This document shows, one piece after another, positions 34,090 through 42,873 of a stretch of DNA of 64,000 nt (positions within the stretch are counted from its first letter, which is position 1; every line of letters starts with the position of its first letter). The position numbers and the translations under genes were made by a program. Source of the stretch: Deltaproteobacteria bacterium (lineage in GTDB: Bacteria; Desulfobacterota; Desulfobulbia; Desulfobulbales; Desulfurivibrionaceae); contig JAJZRJ010000007.1 of the NCBI GenBank assembly GCA_021802775.1, positions 1-64,000 of the forward strand, in the 5' to 3' direction. Under the pieces are notes generated by a model, which made no database searches, was not told where the DNA came from, and saw nothing but the letters and a program-made list of their open reading frames with translations.

Positions 34090-34707
34090 TTATCTGCCAA
34101 TTAAAAAAATACCATAGGTGGCGCGAAGATTGGGCAGGAAATGGACGATGCTCCCGTACCGGTCGTGCTGGTGGGTATTGATCGCTGTTTCCCGGTAGAT
34201 GGTGCAGCCCACGGTGCGGGTAAAGCGCCGGAAGTCCCGGATGGTGATGACCCGGATGTTGGGGGTATCGTACCATTCGTAGGGCAGTTGGGACGAGCGC
34301 GGCGCCTGACCCTGAATCAGCAGTTGCAGCCGGTTTTTCCAGTGGCTGAAGTTGGGGAAGCTCACCACCACCCGGCGGCCGATGGCGAGCAGGGTGCTGA
34401 TGAGTTCCACCGGCGCAAAGACCTGTTGCAGAGTCTGGCTGACGATGACGTAGTCGAAGGTGTTGGGGGCATAGTCGGCCACCTCCTCGCGGATATCGCC
34501 CTGCAGCACGGTGAGCCCCCTGGTGAGTGCCGCGGCGACCTTGTCCTCCCGTTTTTCGATGCCGGTGCCTGCTACCCCTTTGGTGGTCTTGAGATGAAAG
34601 AGGAGGTCGCCCTCGCCGCAGCCGAGATCGAGCACCCTGCTGCCAGGCTCGATCCAGGAGGCGATGATCTCCAAATCATAGCGCAGGGGCTTAATGGCCG
34701 GTTTCAT
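34090..34707 (-). CDS. metW: Methionine biosynthesis protein MetW
   Basis: The 205-residue SAM-methyltransferase-fold protein has [60 protein letters not shown] in parts, and the characteristic [18 protein letters not shown] and [17 protein letters not shown]. MetW works with MetX in homoserine acetylation in proteobacteria. The gene overlaps the 3' end of metX by 17 bp, the usual metXW arrangement. Confidence 0.93.
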   Translation of the reverse strand: MKPAIKPLRYDLEIIASWIEPGSRVLDLGCGEGDLLFHLKTTKGVAGTGIEKREDKVAAALTRGLTVLQGDIREEVADYAPNTFDYVIVSQTLQQVFAPVELISTLLAIGRRVVVSFPNFSHWKNRLQLLIQGQAPRSSQLPYEWYDTPNIRVITIRDFRRFTRTVGCTIYRETAINTHQHDRYGSIVHFLPNLRATYGIFLIGR

Positions 34708-35863
34708 GGGTCACCCGGTCGAGGAAGCTGCTGATGAGGCTCGTCAGCCGTGCATTGGGAATGAGAAAGGCGTCGTGGCCGCAGTCTGCCGCGATTTCGC
34801 AGAAACTCACGTCGAGCCCGTTTTTCTTGAGGGCCCGGACGATCTCCCTCGATTGATATGTCGGGTAAAGCCAGTCCGAGGTGAAGGAGACCACCAGGAA
34901 TTTTGCCTGTGCCCGGCGGAAGGTCTCTACTGCCGAGGCGCTCCCGCCCCGGTGTTCGAGGTCGAAGTAGTCCGCCGCCTTGGTGATGTAGAGGAAGGAG
35001 TTGGCATCGAAGCGCTCGACGAACTTGCTGCCCTGGTGGCGCAGGTAGCTCTCCACCTGGAATTCCGCGTCGAAATCGAAGGAGAAATCCTCCTTGTCCT
35101 GGAGCCGCCGGCCGAACTTGCGGCGCATGGCCTGGTCGGAGAGATAGGTGACATGGCCGATCATCCGCGCCACCGCGAGTCCGGTGGCTGGGATGGTGTT
35201 GCCGTGGTAATGCCCCTCCCGCCAGTTGGGGTCGGCCATGATCGCCTGGCGGGCGATTTCGTTGAAGGCGATGGCGAGCGCCGAATGGCGCATGGTGGTG
35301 GCGAGCGGGATGGCGGCTCTCACCCGCTCCGGGAAGCGCACCGCCCATTCCAGCACCTGCATGCCGCCGATGGAGCCGCCGATCACTGCCAAGAGTCTTG
35401 CGATGCCGAGGTGGTCGATGAGCGCCCGTTGCGCCTCCACCATGTCGCCGATGGTCACTACCGGAAAGTCGAGGCCGTATGGTCTGTTGGTCTGCGGATT
35501 GATGGAGCCGGGGCCGGTGGTGCCCATGCAGCTGCCGAGAATGTTCGAGCAGATCACGAAATAGCGGTTGGTGTCGATCCCCTTGCCCGGCCCCACCATA
35601 TATTCCCACCAGCCGGGCTTGGTCTCCTCCTGCCTGTGGTAGCCAGCCACATGGGCGTCGCCGGAGAGGGCGTGGAGGATGAGGATGGCGTTCGATTTGT
35701 CGGCATCGAGGGTGCCGCAGGTCTCGTAGGCCAGGGTGATGGGCCCCAGGCTTGCCCCGCTTTCGAGGTGCAGCGGATCGGGCGGCTCGGCAAAGGTGTA
35801 GGATTTCGGGGCGACAAGGCCGACGGAAGCCCCGCCCTGATCCTGGCCTGCGTACTCGCTCAT
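34691..35863 (-). CDS. metX: Homoserine O-acetyltransferase
   Basis: This 390-residue alpha/beta hydrolase has LTLAYE-type start ([34 protein letters not shown] in parts), [33 protein letters not shown] (in parts), the nucleophile elbow [15 protein letters not shown], and late Asp/His segments ([21 protein letters not shown]). It belongs to the MetX family; acetyl- versus succinyl-CoA use cannot be settled by eye. Together with metY it forms the direct sulfhydrylation route to homocysteine. The start overlaps the metY stop (ATGA). Confidence 0.93.
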   Translation of the reverse strand: MSEYAGQDQGGASVGLVAPKSYTFAEPPDPLHLESGASLGPITLAYETCGTLDADKSNAILILHALSGDAHVAGYHRQEETKPGWWEYMVGPGKGIDTNRYFVICSNILGSCMGTTGPGSINPQTNRPYGLDFPVVTIGDMVEAQRALIDHLGIARLLAVIGGSIGGMQVLEWAVRFPERVRAAIPLATTMRHSALAIAFNEIARQAIMADPNWREGHYHGNTIPATGLAVARMIGHVTYLSDQAMRRKFGRRLQDKEDFSFDFDAEFQVESYLRHQGSKFVERFDANSFLYITKAADYFDLEHRGGSASAVETFRRAQAKFLVVSFTSDWLYPTYQSREIVRALKKNGLDVSFCEIAADCGHDAFLIPNARLTSLISSFLDRVTHETGH

Positions 35864-37128
35864 CCGGGCAGCTTCGCCAGGGCCTGGTCAAGGTCGGCGA
35901 TGATGTCGTCCGCCGCCTCGATGCCCACCGACAGCCGCAGCAGGTCGGGGGTGATGGCGAGCTCCCGCCGGGTCTCTTCGGCGAACGAAAGGTACTGCGA
36001 GGAGTAGGGGTGGATGATGAGGCTCTTGCAGTCGCCCAGGTTGGCCAGGTGGTAGATGAGGCGGAGATTGTCGATGCAGGTGAAGCACTCCTGCTGATTG
36101 GCCAGGCCGAAGGTGAGCAGCCCGCCAAAACCCTTGTTGCCGAACTCACGGGCTGCCAGGGCGTGATCCGGGTGGCCGAGCAGGCCGGGGTAGTTGACCC
36201 AGCGCACCTTGGGATGGCTGGCGAGAAAACGGGCCACGGTCAGGGTATTGGCCATGTGCCGTTCCATGCGGAGCACCAGGGTGTCGAGCCCCAGCAGCGT
36301 AAGGTAGGAGTGGAAGGGGGCCGCGGTGGTGCCGAGATTGATGTGGAGTTCGCGCCACACCCGGTCGCGGTAAGCCAGCGGCCCCTTGCGTTCGACAAAG
36401 GGCGCGAAGTCGGCGAAGCGATCCGGGTGGGCGGCCCAGTCGAAGGCGCCGCTGTCGATGATCACCCCGCCCGTGGCATTGCCGTGGCCGCTCAGGTACT
36501 TGGTGGTGGAATGGATCACGATGTCCGCCCCCAGTTCGATGGGCCGGCAGAGCCAGGGAGTGGCCATGGTGTTGTCCACCAGCAGCGGCAGGCCGTGCCG
36601 GTGGGCAAGTTCCGCCAGACCGGCGAGGTCCGGCACGTCCATCTTGGGGTTGCCGATGATCTCGATGTAGACGAAACGGGTCCGGTCGTTGATCGCCGCG
36701 GCGACCGCTTCCGGATTGCGCGGGTCGACGAAGCGGGCGGTGATGCCGTACTTGGCAAAGACCCTGGCAAAGAGCAGATAGGTGGACATGAAGAGGGAGT
36801 TGCCGGTCACGAACTCGTCGCCGGCCTTGAGCAGCGCCAGGCAGGCGTTGCTGATCGCGGCCATGCCCGAGGCCACCACCACTGCACCCTTGCCGCTTTC
36901 GAGGGCGGCGAGTTTCTCTTCCAGTACCCGGTTGGTGGGATTGGTGAGCCGCATGTAGATATGGGCGTCCTGCTGGCCGCCAAAGGTGCGGCTCAGGCTC
37001 TCGGCGGTCTCGTGCCGGTGGGCGCTGGACTGGAAGATGGGCGGCAGGGTCGCGCCCTGCCATTCCTCGGCATGCATGCCGAGATGGACCACCCGCGTGT
37101 CAAAGGCGTAGTCGTTGGTCATGTCCAT
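35860..37128 (-). CDS. metY: O-acetylhomoserine sulfhydrylase
   Basis: The 422-residue cystathionine-gamma-synthase-family PLP enzyme has [75 protein letters not shown] (quoted across the PLP Lys region) and a C-terminal [18 protein letters not shown]. The long insertion around '[20 protein letters not shown]' is typical of MetY (OAH sulfhydrylase), which forms homocysteine from acetylhomoserine and sulfide. ATG 37128 follows GAGGG. It is the first metabolic gene after the HTH regulator on the same strand. Confidence 0.9.
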   Translation of the reverse strand: MDMTNDYAFDTRVVHLGMHAEEWQGATLPPIFQSSAHRHETAESLSRTFGGQQDAHIYMRLTNPTNRVLEEKLAALESGKGAVVVASGMAAISNACLALLKAGDEFVTGNSLFMSTYLLFARVFAKYGITARFVDPRNPEAVAAAINDRTRFVYIEIIGNPKMDVPDLAGLAELAHRHGLPLLVDNTMATPWLCRPIELGADIVIHSTTKYLSGHGNATGGVIIDSGAFDWAAHPDRFADFAPFVERKGPLAYRDRVWRELHINLGTTAAPFHSYLTLLGLDTLVLRMERHMANTLTVARFLASHPKVRWVNYPGLLGHPDHALAAREFGNKGFGGLLTFGLANQQECFTCIDNLRLIYHLANLGDCKSLIIHPYSSQYLSFAEETRRELAITPDLLRLSVGIEAADDIIADLDQALAKLPG

Positions 37129-37176
37129 GGAGCCCTCAAAAGGTGAAGCGGCCATCGAGGCGGCCGGCGAAACTGA

Positions 37177-37554
37177 CTAGAGCAGCGGGGAGAGTACCTC
37201 GCACTTCTTGCAGATCTGCATCTTTTCCATCCAGTTGGACTGCACCTTGCACTCGCAGATGGTGCCGTTGATGAACCAGCAGAGTTCGCCGGCGCGGAAC
37301 TCCCAGGCCGGGCAGTTCTTCTTACGGGAAGGCGGGCACTTCTTGATGGTCCAGCACGCCTTGGGCGGTTTGGCGTGCAGCAGGCGGTGGCGGGAAAGCA
37401 GGAAGTAGACCTGGCGCTCCACATGGGCAGGGATGGAACGCCAGCCCTGCTCGTAACTGTGGACGGCCTTGATGGAAGAACCGAGCAACTCGGCCACCTC
37501 TTTCTGGGTCTTGCCCAGCTTCTTGCGCGCGGTCAGGAAAAGCTTGCTGTCCAT
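37177..37554 (-). CDS. XRE-type HTH regulator with C-terminal cysteine-rich (two-CW-like) domain
   Basis: The 125-residue protein begins with a lambda-repressor-like HTH (ARKKLGKTQKEVAELLGSSIKAVHSYEQGWRSI). It follows with a Cys-rich domain: CWTIKKCP, NCPAW, LCWFINGTICEC and MQICKKCEVL (eight cysteines, two CW pairs). The same spacing occurs in the histidine kinase at 47348-48949. The cysteines could bind metal or an Fe-S cluster, or sense redox or sulfide; this is inference. It has a GGGGAG ribosome site and lies first in the metY-metX-metW-cysK run, with a palindromic operator in its promoter. Confidence 0.8.
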   Translation of the reverse strand: MDSKLFLTARKKLGKTQKEVAELLGSSIKAVHSYEQGWRSIPAHVERQVYFLLSRHRLLHAKPPKACWTIKKCPPSRKKNCPAWEFRAGELCWFINGTICECKVQSNWMEKMQICKKCEVLSPLL

Positions 37555-37599
37555 CGTGGTACTCCCCGGTGTTTCGTGGTCGGCGGTTTCCTCTTCTCT

Positions 37600-37629
37600 C
37601 TATACCACGATGTGGTATAGGGCTGTCAA
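37600..37629 (-). promoter_or_regulatory. Promoter with perfect palindrome, regulator/met operon
   Basis: CTATACCAC (37600-37608) and GTGGTATAG (37612-37620) form a perfect 9-bp inverted repeat around GAT. On the minus strand a perfect -35, TTGACA (37629-37624), lies directly upstream. TATAGA within the palindrome is a candidate -10, with a long 19-nt spacer. Binding of a repressor here would block the promoter; the adjacent HTH protein is the natural candidate. Confidence 0.75.
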
Positions 37630-37693
37630 GGGAAAAAGGCTGGCTCCGGTCGGGGTGGCACTGGCCGGAGCCAGCTGGTCCGCAGCAGCAGGG

Positions 37694-38641
37694 TCAGGCG
37701 GCTGCCTGTTTGCGGCAGGTGTTCCGCGCGCAGAGCAGCCGGCTGCGCATCTTGAGCCTGGTCATGCCGTAGCGGATGATCTCCGAGACGCCGGTCGCCA
37801 TCTCGCTGGTTTTCAGCAGGATATCCAGGGGCTCACGGCAGCAGTCCAGCCGGAAGACCTCGCCATATTGGTGCAGCAGCGCCTCCGGATGCTGCCTGGC
37901 CGCGACCTGTCGGGTGAAACGGTTGCAGAACACCGCCAGATGCTGGAGATAGAGGTCGGGGGAGTCCTGGCCATCCAAAGGTTCGGGATTGGTGGCCATG
38001 GCGTTGACGATGGTCTCGGAGAAGTTCCAGAAACGGGCGAGCTCCATGCCGACCTCGGCAAAGGAGAGCCCCTTGAGCATGAGCTTGGCCATGTTTTCCT
38101 CGGAACTGCCCCCCTGGTGGGCCATGTCGATGCGGCGGTAGACGTGCGGCAGATAGATGAAGATGACGATACGGCCGAGGTCGTGGAGCAGGGTGCAGAT
38201 GTAGGCCTCCTCCGGCGCGACCGGCAGCCGTTTCCGCTGGGCAATGGCCTTGCTCAGGTGGGCGCTTAGAAAGGAGAGGGTGAAGAGCTTGCTGATCCCC
38301 TCCTTTTCCACCCCTGACTTGAGAAATTCCTCGACGAGGGAGACCGTGATCGCAAGTTCGCCGATAACATCGATACCGAGGGAGGTGACCGCCCGCTCGA
38401 TGGTGGTCACCGGCACCCCGCGGCTGTAGTAAGCGGAGTTTACCACCTGAAGCACCTTGTTGGTGAGCGAAAAATCCTCGAGGATGACCCTGGCCAGTTC
38501 CCTGGCGTTGACCCCTGGCTTGCGGGTCAGCGCCAGCAGCTCGCTCACATGGTTGGACATGGCGGGCAATTCACTGAGGTTCATCATGCCAAAAATTTCG
38601 GCAAGCTTTTGGTGGGTCGAACGTGTGGTATCGTTTTTCAT
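37694..38641 (-). CDS. HDOD-domain signalling protein
   Basis: The 315-residue protein is an HDOD domain from about residue 20: LARVILEDFSLTNKVLQVVNSAYYS, TTIERAVTSLGIDVIGELAIT, and the degenerate HD motif ICTLLHDLGRIVIFIYLP. The catalytic HD pair of true phosphodiesterases is only partly present, as usual in HDOD. Such proteins often link to chemotaxis, c-di-GMP or virulence control. The C-terminal region includes a Cys-containing tail (RLLCARNTCRKQ). It stands alone between comM and the CW regulator. A second HDOD gene is at 51134-52006. Confidence 0.88.
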   Translation of the reverse strand: MKNDTTRSTHQKLAEIFGMMNLSELPAMSNHVSELLALTRKPGVNARELARVILEDFSLTNKVLQVVNSAYYSRGVPVTTIERAVTSLGIDVIGELAITVSLVEEFLKSGVEKEGISKLFTLSFLSAHLSKAIAQRKRLPVAPEEAYICTLLHDLGRIVIFIYLPHVYRRIDMAHQGGSSEENMAKLMLKGLSFAEVGMELARFWNFSETIVNAMATNPEPLDGQDSPDLYLQHLAVFCNRFTRQVAARQHPEALLHQYGEVFRLDCCREPLDILLKTSEMATGVSEIIRYGMTRLKMRSRLLCARNTCRKQAAA

Positions 38642-38672
38642 GGCTGGAATAAAGGAAATAAACCCTGTAGCT

Positions 38673-38701
38673 ATGATTTATGGAAAAACCATAAAAGTCA
38701 A
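38673..38701 (-). promoter_or_regulatory. Candidate promoter with palindromic spacer, HDOD gene
   Basis: On the minus strand TTGACT (38701-38696) precedes, at 17 nt, AATCAT (38678-38673). The spacer is almost entirely an inverted repeat (TTTATGG 38677-38683 and CCATAAA 38689-38695). The ATG is 32 nt further on. The rest of 38702-38979 shows no convincing gene. Confidence 0.4.
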
Positions 38702-38979
38702 GGTGTTTTCAGCTACTTCTGGGGTGTGAAAGAAGGTTTTTCTTGATGGAGGGGAGAACTTTTGTCAGGGGTGGGGAAAAGGGTGTCGAGAAAATGTCAG
38801 GTCCGCCGATGGTGCAAAAAAAGCGGATCAGGAGTCGTGATGCCGGTGGGCGTTTTCGTCCCGGACGATGGCGATCAAACGTTGGCGCATGGCCAGTTTG
38901 TGCAATCCTTGCCGGAGGGGCCCGGCAAGCGTGGCCGCGGCTTCCATTGTGCATGAATTTTTCAAAGGCAGCGTAATAT

Positions 38980-40509
38980 TCACTTTTGGGGGTCGAGCCG
39001 GCGGTACTGGATCGCCTCGGCAACGTGGTCGGGCTGGATGGCGGGGATTGCGGCCAGGTCGGCGATGGTGCGGGCGATTTTCAGGATGCGGTGGTAGGCG
39101 CGGCCTGAAAGGCCGAGGCGGTCAACGGCCTGCTGCATCAGTAGCTGCGATGGCGGGTCCAGGCTGCAATAGCGCTTGAGGTCGGCCGGGGTCATCTGGC
39201 TGTTGTAGCAGGCGGTCTGGCGCCGCTGAAAGCGTTGCCGCTGGATCTGGTGGGCAGCGGCCACCCGTTGCCGGATCGATTCCGACTGCTCGCCGGCGGC
39301 CGGGGTGGCGAGGTCGGTGTAACGCACCGCCGGTACCTCCAGGTGGAGGTCGATGCGGTCGAGCAGCGGCCCGGAGAGGCGATGGCGATAGCGCTGCAAC
39401 TGGACCGGATTGCAGGAGCAGTGGTGGTGGGCATTGCCGGGGTAGTAGCCGCAGGGGCAGGGATTCATCGCGGCGACCAGCATGAAGCGGGCCGGAAAGC
39501 GCAGGGAGTTGCTGGCGCGGGCGATGGTGACCGCCCCGTCCTCCAGCGGCTGGCGGAGCACCTCCAGCACGTTCTTCTTGAACTCGGGCAGTTCATCGAG
39601 AAAGAGCACTCCGTTGTGGGCAAGCGACACCTCGCCGGGCCTTGGTATCTGGCCGCCGCCGATCAGGCCGGCGTCGGAGATGGTGTGGTGCGGGGTGCGG
39701 AAGGGGCGTTCGTTGATGAGCCCGGTTACCGGCGGCAGCAGCCCCATGACGCTGTAGATTTTGGTGGTTTCCAGCGCCTCGGCGAAGGAGAGGGCAGGGA
39801 GGATGGTGGGCAGCCGCCGCGCCAGCATGGTCTTGCCGGAACCCGGCGGCCCTTGCAGCAGCACGTTGTGATGGCCGGCCGCCGCGATTTCCAGGGCGCG
39901 CTTGGCGTGCTCCTGGCCCTTGACCTCGGAGAAATCCACGGCATAGTGGTTGAGCGGCGTCTGGTTTGCGGCAGCGGCCGGTGCTTCCGGCGCCGGTCGC
40001 GCGCCGGTCAGGATATCCACCGCTTCGCCCAGCGTCTCGATGCCGATCAGCCGGATGTCGCCCACCACCGCGGCCTCGGCCAGGTTCGCCTTGGGCAGCA
40101 GCACGGTGTCGAGGCCGGCGTTCTTGGCGGCGATCACCATGGGCAGAATGCCGGGTGTGGCCCGCACCTGGCCGTCGAGCGACAGCTCTCCCACCACGCT
40201 GTGTCGCGCAAGATTTTCCAGCGGAATGACCTCGGTGGCGGCGAGCAGCCCGAGGGCAATGGGCAGATCGTAGCCGGCGCCGCCCTTCTTCACATCGGCC
40301 GGGGCGAGATTGACCGTGATGCGGCGGTTGGGGAATTCGTAGCCGTTGTTCTTGATCGCCGCCTTGACCCGTTCCTTGCTTTCCTTGACCGCCCCCTCGG
40401 GCAGGCCGACGGTGGTGAAGGTGGGGAGGCCTAAGGCGACGTCGACCTCCACATCCACCAGCAGGCCATCCACGCCCACCACTGCCCCGCTCTTTAACTT
40501 TGCCAGCAT
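38980..40509 (-). CDS. comM: YifB/ComM-family Mg-chelatase-like AAA+ ATPase
   Basis: The 509-residue protein has an N-terminal Lon-like region (VEVDVALGLPTFTTVGLPEGAVKESKERV in parts). It then has the AAA+ core: Walker A LLQGPPGSGKTMLARRLP, LALE-type PFRTPHHTISDAGLIGGG, Walker B GVLFLDELPEF and sensor VAAMNPCPCGYYP, where a zinc-type Cys cluster (CPCGYYPGNAHHHCSC) occurs. ComM is a branch-migration helicase aiding natural transformation in studied bacteria. The length is normal. It is followed on the minus strand by the HDOD gene. Confidence 0.93.
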   Translation of the reverse strand: MLAKLKSGAVVGVDGLLVDVEVDVALGLPTFTTVGLPEGAVKESKERVKAAIKNNGYEFPNRRITVNLAPADVKKGGAGYDLPIALGLLAATEVIPLENLARHSVVGELSLDGQVRATPGILPMVIAAKNAGLDTVLLPKANLAEAAVVGDIRLIGIETLGEAVDILTGARPAPEAPAAAANQTPLNHYAVDFSEVKGQEHAKRALEIAAAGHHNVLLQGPPGSGKTMLARRLPTILPALSFAEALETTKIYSVMGLLPPVTGLINERPFRTPHHTISDAGLIGGGQIPRPGEVSLAHNGVLFLDELPEFKKNVLEVLRQPLEDGAVTIARASNSLRFPARFMLVAAMNPCPCGYYPGNAHHHCSCNPVQLQRYRHRLSGPLLDRIDLHLEVPAVRYTDLATPAAGEQSESIRQRVAAAHQIQRQRFQRRQTACYNSQMTPADLKRYCSLDPPSQLLMQQAVDRLGLSGRAYHRILKIARTIADLAAIPAIQPDHVAEAIQYRRLDPQK

Positions 40510-40626
40510 GCCGACCTCATGATGCAGGAATCGTGTTTGAGGGAAACTTTTTCGAGTTAGGATACACGAATGCGCGGGATTTGTCAGGGTTTTTGCGGTA
40601 GATGGCGGTAAGGTGGCGGCAACCGG

Positions 40627-41559
40627 TTAGCCGATGATCCATATCGCCACTTGCTCGGCCATGAGCAGCACCCGGTCGGAAACCCCCCTGAAGACGCCCT
40701 TGCTGATTTCACCGCCACGGCGGCCCATGACGATGGTGCCAAAGTCCTTCACCAAGGCCTGGCGCAGAATCTGGCGGCTGGGGTCGATGCCTTTCCTGGT
40801 CTGGTGCCACAGGATGCGCTCGGCCGGAAAACCGCTTTCGATGAGCAGTTGCCGCGGGGCATGGAACAGGCTGTCCGGTCGGGAGAGATGGGTATCGCAC
40901 CACTCCTTGCCCCATTGCCGGTAGAACTCCCCGGGCTTGATCTCCGGCCGGTTGGCCAGCATGGCGGCGGAATGGAAGAGGGTGATCTCGGCGTGAGGAT
41001 TGTCCTTGAGGACGAAGGCAAGATGGTCGATGGCCATCAGGGAATGGAAGGTGCCGTCCACCGGTACCAGGAAGCGGCGGGAATCCACCTCGCCATCGAT
41101 GATCCACAGAGGAACGTCGTGGCTTTTTTCGAGCAGGGTGGCGGAGACGCTGCCGAGGATCATCTCTTCCAACTTGCCGATGCCGCGCCGGCCGATGACC
41201 AGCGCATCATGGCGGCCGTGACGCGCTTCGTGGAGAATCTCCCGGGCAATGCCGCCCCGTGATAATCGCATGGTCTCTTTAATCTGGCCAGGCGCGAAGC
41301 CGTGGCGGACGAAAAGTTCAATACCGCCGGTCACGCACTGCTGCTGGCTGAGAAACTGCTTGCGGATGGCCGGCGGCATGGCGTTCATCTGTTCCTGCTC
41401 GGTCATCCAGCCGTCCCCTGCCGGGTGCGAACCGGCCGGGACCAGGGAGAGCAGGTGGATGCCCACCTCGGGCTGGCCGGCAAAGAGGGTGGCCAGGTAG
41501 TGCAGGGCGCGTTTGCTGTATATCGAACCGTCGATGGCGGCAAGGATCGAGCGTTCCAT
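40627..41559 (-). CDS. Tandem universal stress protein (UspA) domains
   Basis: The 310-residue protein consists of two Usp domains. The first (about 1-150) starts RSILAAIDGSIYSKRALHYLATL and ends GRRGIGKLEEMILGSVSATLLEKS, including the G-x2-G-x9-G-(S/T) nucleotide-binding pattern. The second repeats SRRFLVPVDGTFHSLMAIDHL and ends with MGRRGGEISKGVFRGVSDRVLL. Such proteins bind ATP or act as stress signals. It is preceded by a KamA-like gene and followed by comM. Confidence 0.9.
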   Translation of the reverse strand: MERSILAAIDGSIYSKRALHYLATLFAGQPEVGIHLLSLVPAGSHPAGDGWMTEQEQMNAMPPAIRKQFLSQQQCVTGGIELFVRHGFAPGQIKETMRLSRGGIAREILHEARHGRHDALVIGRRGIGKLEEMILGSVSATLLEKSHDVPLWIIDGEVDSRRFLVPVDGTFHSLMAIDHLAFVLKDNPHAEITLFHSAAMLANRPEIKPGEFYRQWGKEWCDTHLSRPDSLFHAPRQLLIESGFPAERILWHQTRKGIDPSRQILRQALVKDFGTIVMGRRGGEISKGVFRGVSDRVLLMAEQVAIWIIG

Positions 41560-41635
41560 GAAAGGCTCCCACGTTTTTTTTCAGCGTATCATCGCGGGCG
41601 CCGGGAGACAACCGGGAGAGTGAAAAAAGGTCGGT

Positions 41636-42688
41636 TCAGGCGGCGTTGTGGTAAGTGCAGGTCAGCCCGAGGTAGTTGGTGAAGGTGAGGGTACGGCCCA
41701 GGCTCTGCAGATAATCGGGCTGCATCGGGATCTTGCCGCCGCCGCCCGGCGCGTCCACCGCAAAGGTGGGCACCGCCATGCCGGAGCAGTGGCCGATGAG
41801 TTCCCGCATGATGGCGAGCCCCGTTTCCACCGGGGTGCGGAAGTGGTCGGTGCCGCGGGTCATGTCGGTCTGGAAGAGGTAGTAGGGCTTGACCCGCATC
41901 TTGAGCAGGCCGAACATCAGGTCGCGGATGGTGGCGGTGTCGTCGTTGATGCCGCGCAGGAGCACGGTCTGGTTGCCGAGCGGGATGCCGGCATCGGCCA
42001 GGCGGGCGCAGGCGCGGGCAGCCGCGGGGGTCAGTTCGGCCGGGTGATTGAAGTGGGTGTTGAGGTAGAGCGGGTGGAATTTTTTGAGGGTCCTGGCGAG
42101 CTGCGCCGTGACTCGCATGGGCAGGGTGCAGGGCACCCGGCTGCCGATGCGGACGATCTCGATGCTCTTGATCCGCCGCAATTCACCGAGAATGGCGGCG
42201 AGGGTGTCGTCGTCGAGCAGCAACGGGTCGCCGCCGGAAACCAGTACGTCACGGATGGCCGGGGTGCGCCGGAGGTAATCGAGCCCCTGGCGGACGGTTT
42301 CCCGGGTGATCCGCATCCGGGCGGTGCCCACCTTGCGTTTGCGGGTGCAGAAGCGGCAATACATGGCGCAGCGGGAGGTGACCAGGAAGAGGGCACGGTC
42401 CGGGTACTTGTGCACCAGATTGGGGACCGGGCTCAGATTTTCTTCGTTCAGCGGGTCCTCGAAACAGGTGGTATCGGTGAGTTCCCGCGGGTCCGGTACG
42501 GCCTGGCGGAGGAGCGGGGCGCCGTGTTCCCTGATGAGCCCGAGGTAGTAGGGATTGATCCGCATGGGGAAGCGGGCGCAGACCGCCGCAAGTGGCGCCG
42601 GATCAAGGTCGAGTTCGGCAGCCAGTTCAGTCGGCGAGGTGATGCTCTGCCCGAGAAGGTGCTGCCAGCGGGTAGTCGGACGCTTCAT
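41636..42688 (-). CDS. KamA/lysine 2,3-aminomutase-family radical SAM enzyme
   Basis: The protein (350 aa) has the radical SAM cluster CAMYCRFCTRKRKVG (CxxxCxxC), DVLVSGGDPLLLDDD and, in the C-terminal part, DAPGGGGKIP, the PLP-binding Lys motif of KamA. Lysine 2,3-aminomutases and the EF-P-modifying EpmB share these features. No EF-P, EpmA or beta-lysine acetyltransferase gene is in the window, so the role (EpmB-like, osmolyte or lysine metabolism) is open. The ATG at 42688 lacks a strong ribosome site. An upstream in-frame start at 42802 would add unlikely residues. Confidence 0.8.
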   Translation of the reverse strand: MKRPTTRWQHLLGQSITSPTELAAELDLDPAPLAAVCARFPMRINPYYLGLIREHGAPLLRQAVPDPRELTDTTCFEDPLNEENLSPVPNLVHKYPDRALFLVTSRCAMYCRFCTRKRKVGTARMRITRETVRQGLDYLRRTPAIRDVLVSGGDPLLLDDDTLAAILGELRRIKSIEIVRIGSRVPCTLPMRVTAQLARTLKKFHPLYLNTHFNHPAELTPAAARACARLADAGIPLGNQTVLLRGINDDTATIRDLMFGLLKMRVKPYYLFQTDMTRGTDHFRTPVETGLAIMRELIGHCSGMAVPTFAVDAPGGGGKIPMQPDYLQSLGRTLTFTNYLGLTCTYHNAA

Positions 42689-42792
42689 GGAAACAGCGCA
42701 TGTCGGTGGAAGGTTGGTGCCATGCTGCCGCACCCTAGCCAACTTCGTGGAGTTGTGCAACAAAACTTCACCGTCCTGCCGCTGGTTTTGGC

Positions 42793-42821
42793 TTGACAGC
42801 ACGCGGATAACCCGCTGTACT
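42793..42821 (+). promoter_or_regulatory. Sigma70-type promoter of the binding-protein/hybrid-kinase operon
   Basis: TTGACA (42793-42798) is followed after 17 nt by TGTACT (42816-42821), matching consensus at 6/6 and 4/6. It lies between the divergent KamA gene and the lipoprotein gene starting at 42874. Confidence 0.6.
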
Positions 42822-42873
42822 GATTCGAAGAACGCTCTTTGAGCGGGCGCGGCACACGCATGGGGGGAAGGAT

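Noticed and set aside
34090-37128. SAM riboswitch or MET-box leader for the methionine genes
   Set aside because: The 48-bp gap before metY is too short, and no SAM-I/SAM-II core sequences were seen upstream of the regulator.
38702-38979. Small plus-strand ORFs between the HDOD gene and comM
   Set aside because: Arg/Gly-rich translations, no ribosome sites and no family signs; treated as non-coding.
41636-42688. Beta-lysine osmolyte or lysine fermentation pathway based on the KamA-like gene
   Set aside because: No partner genes (acetyltransferase, lysine 5,6-aminomutase) lie nearby; the neighbourhood gives no pathway support.
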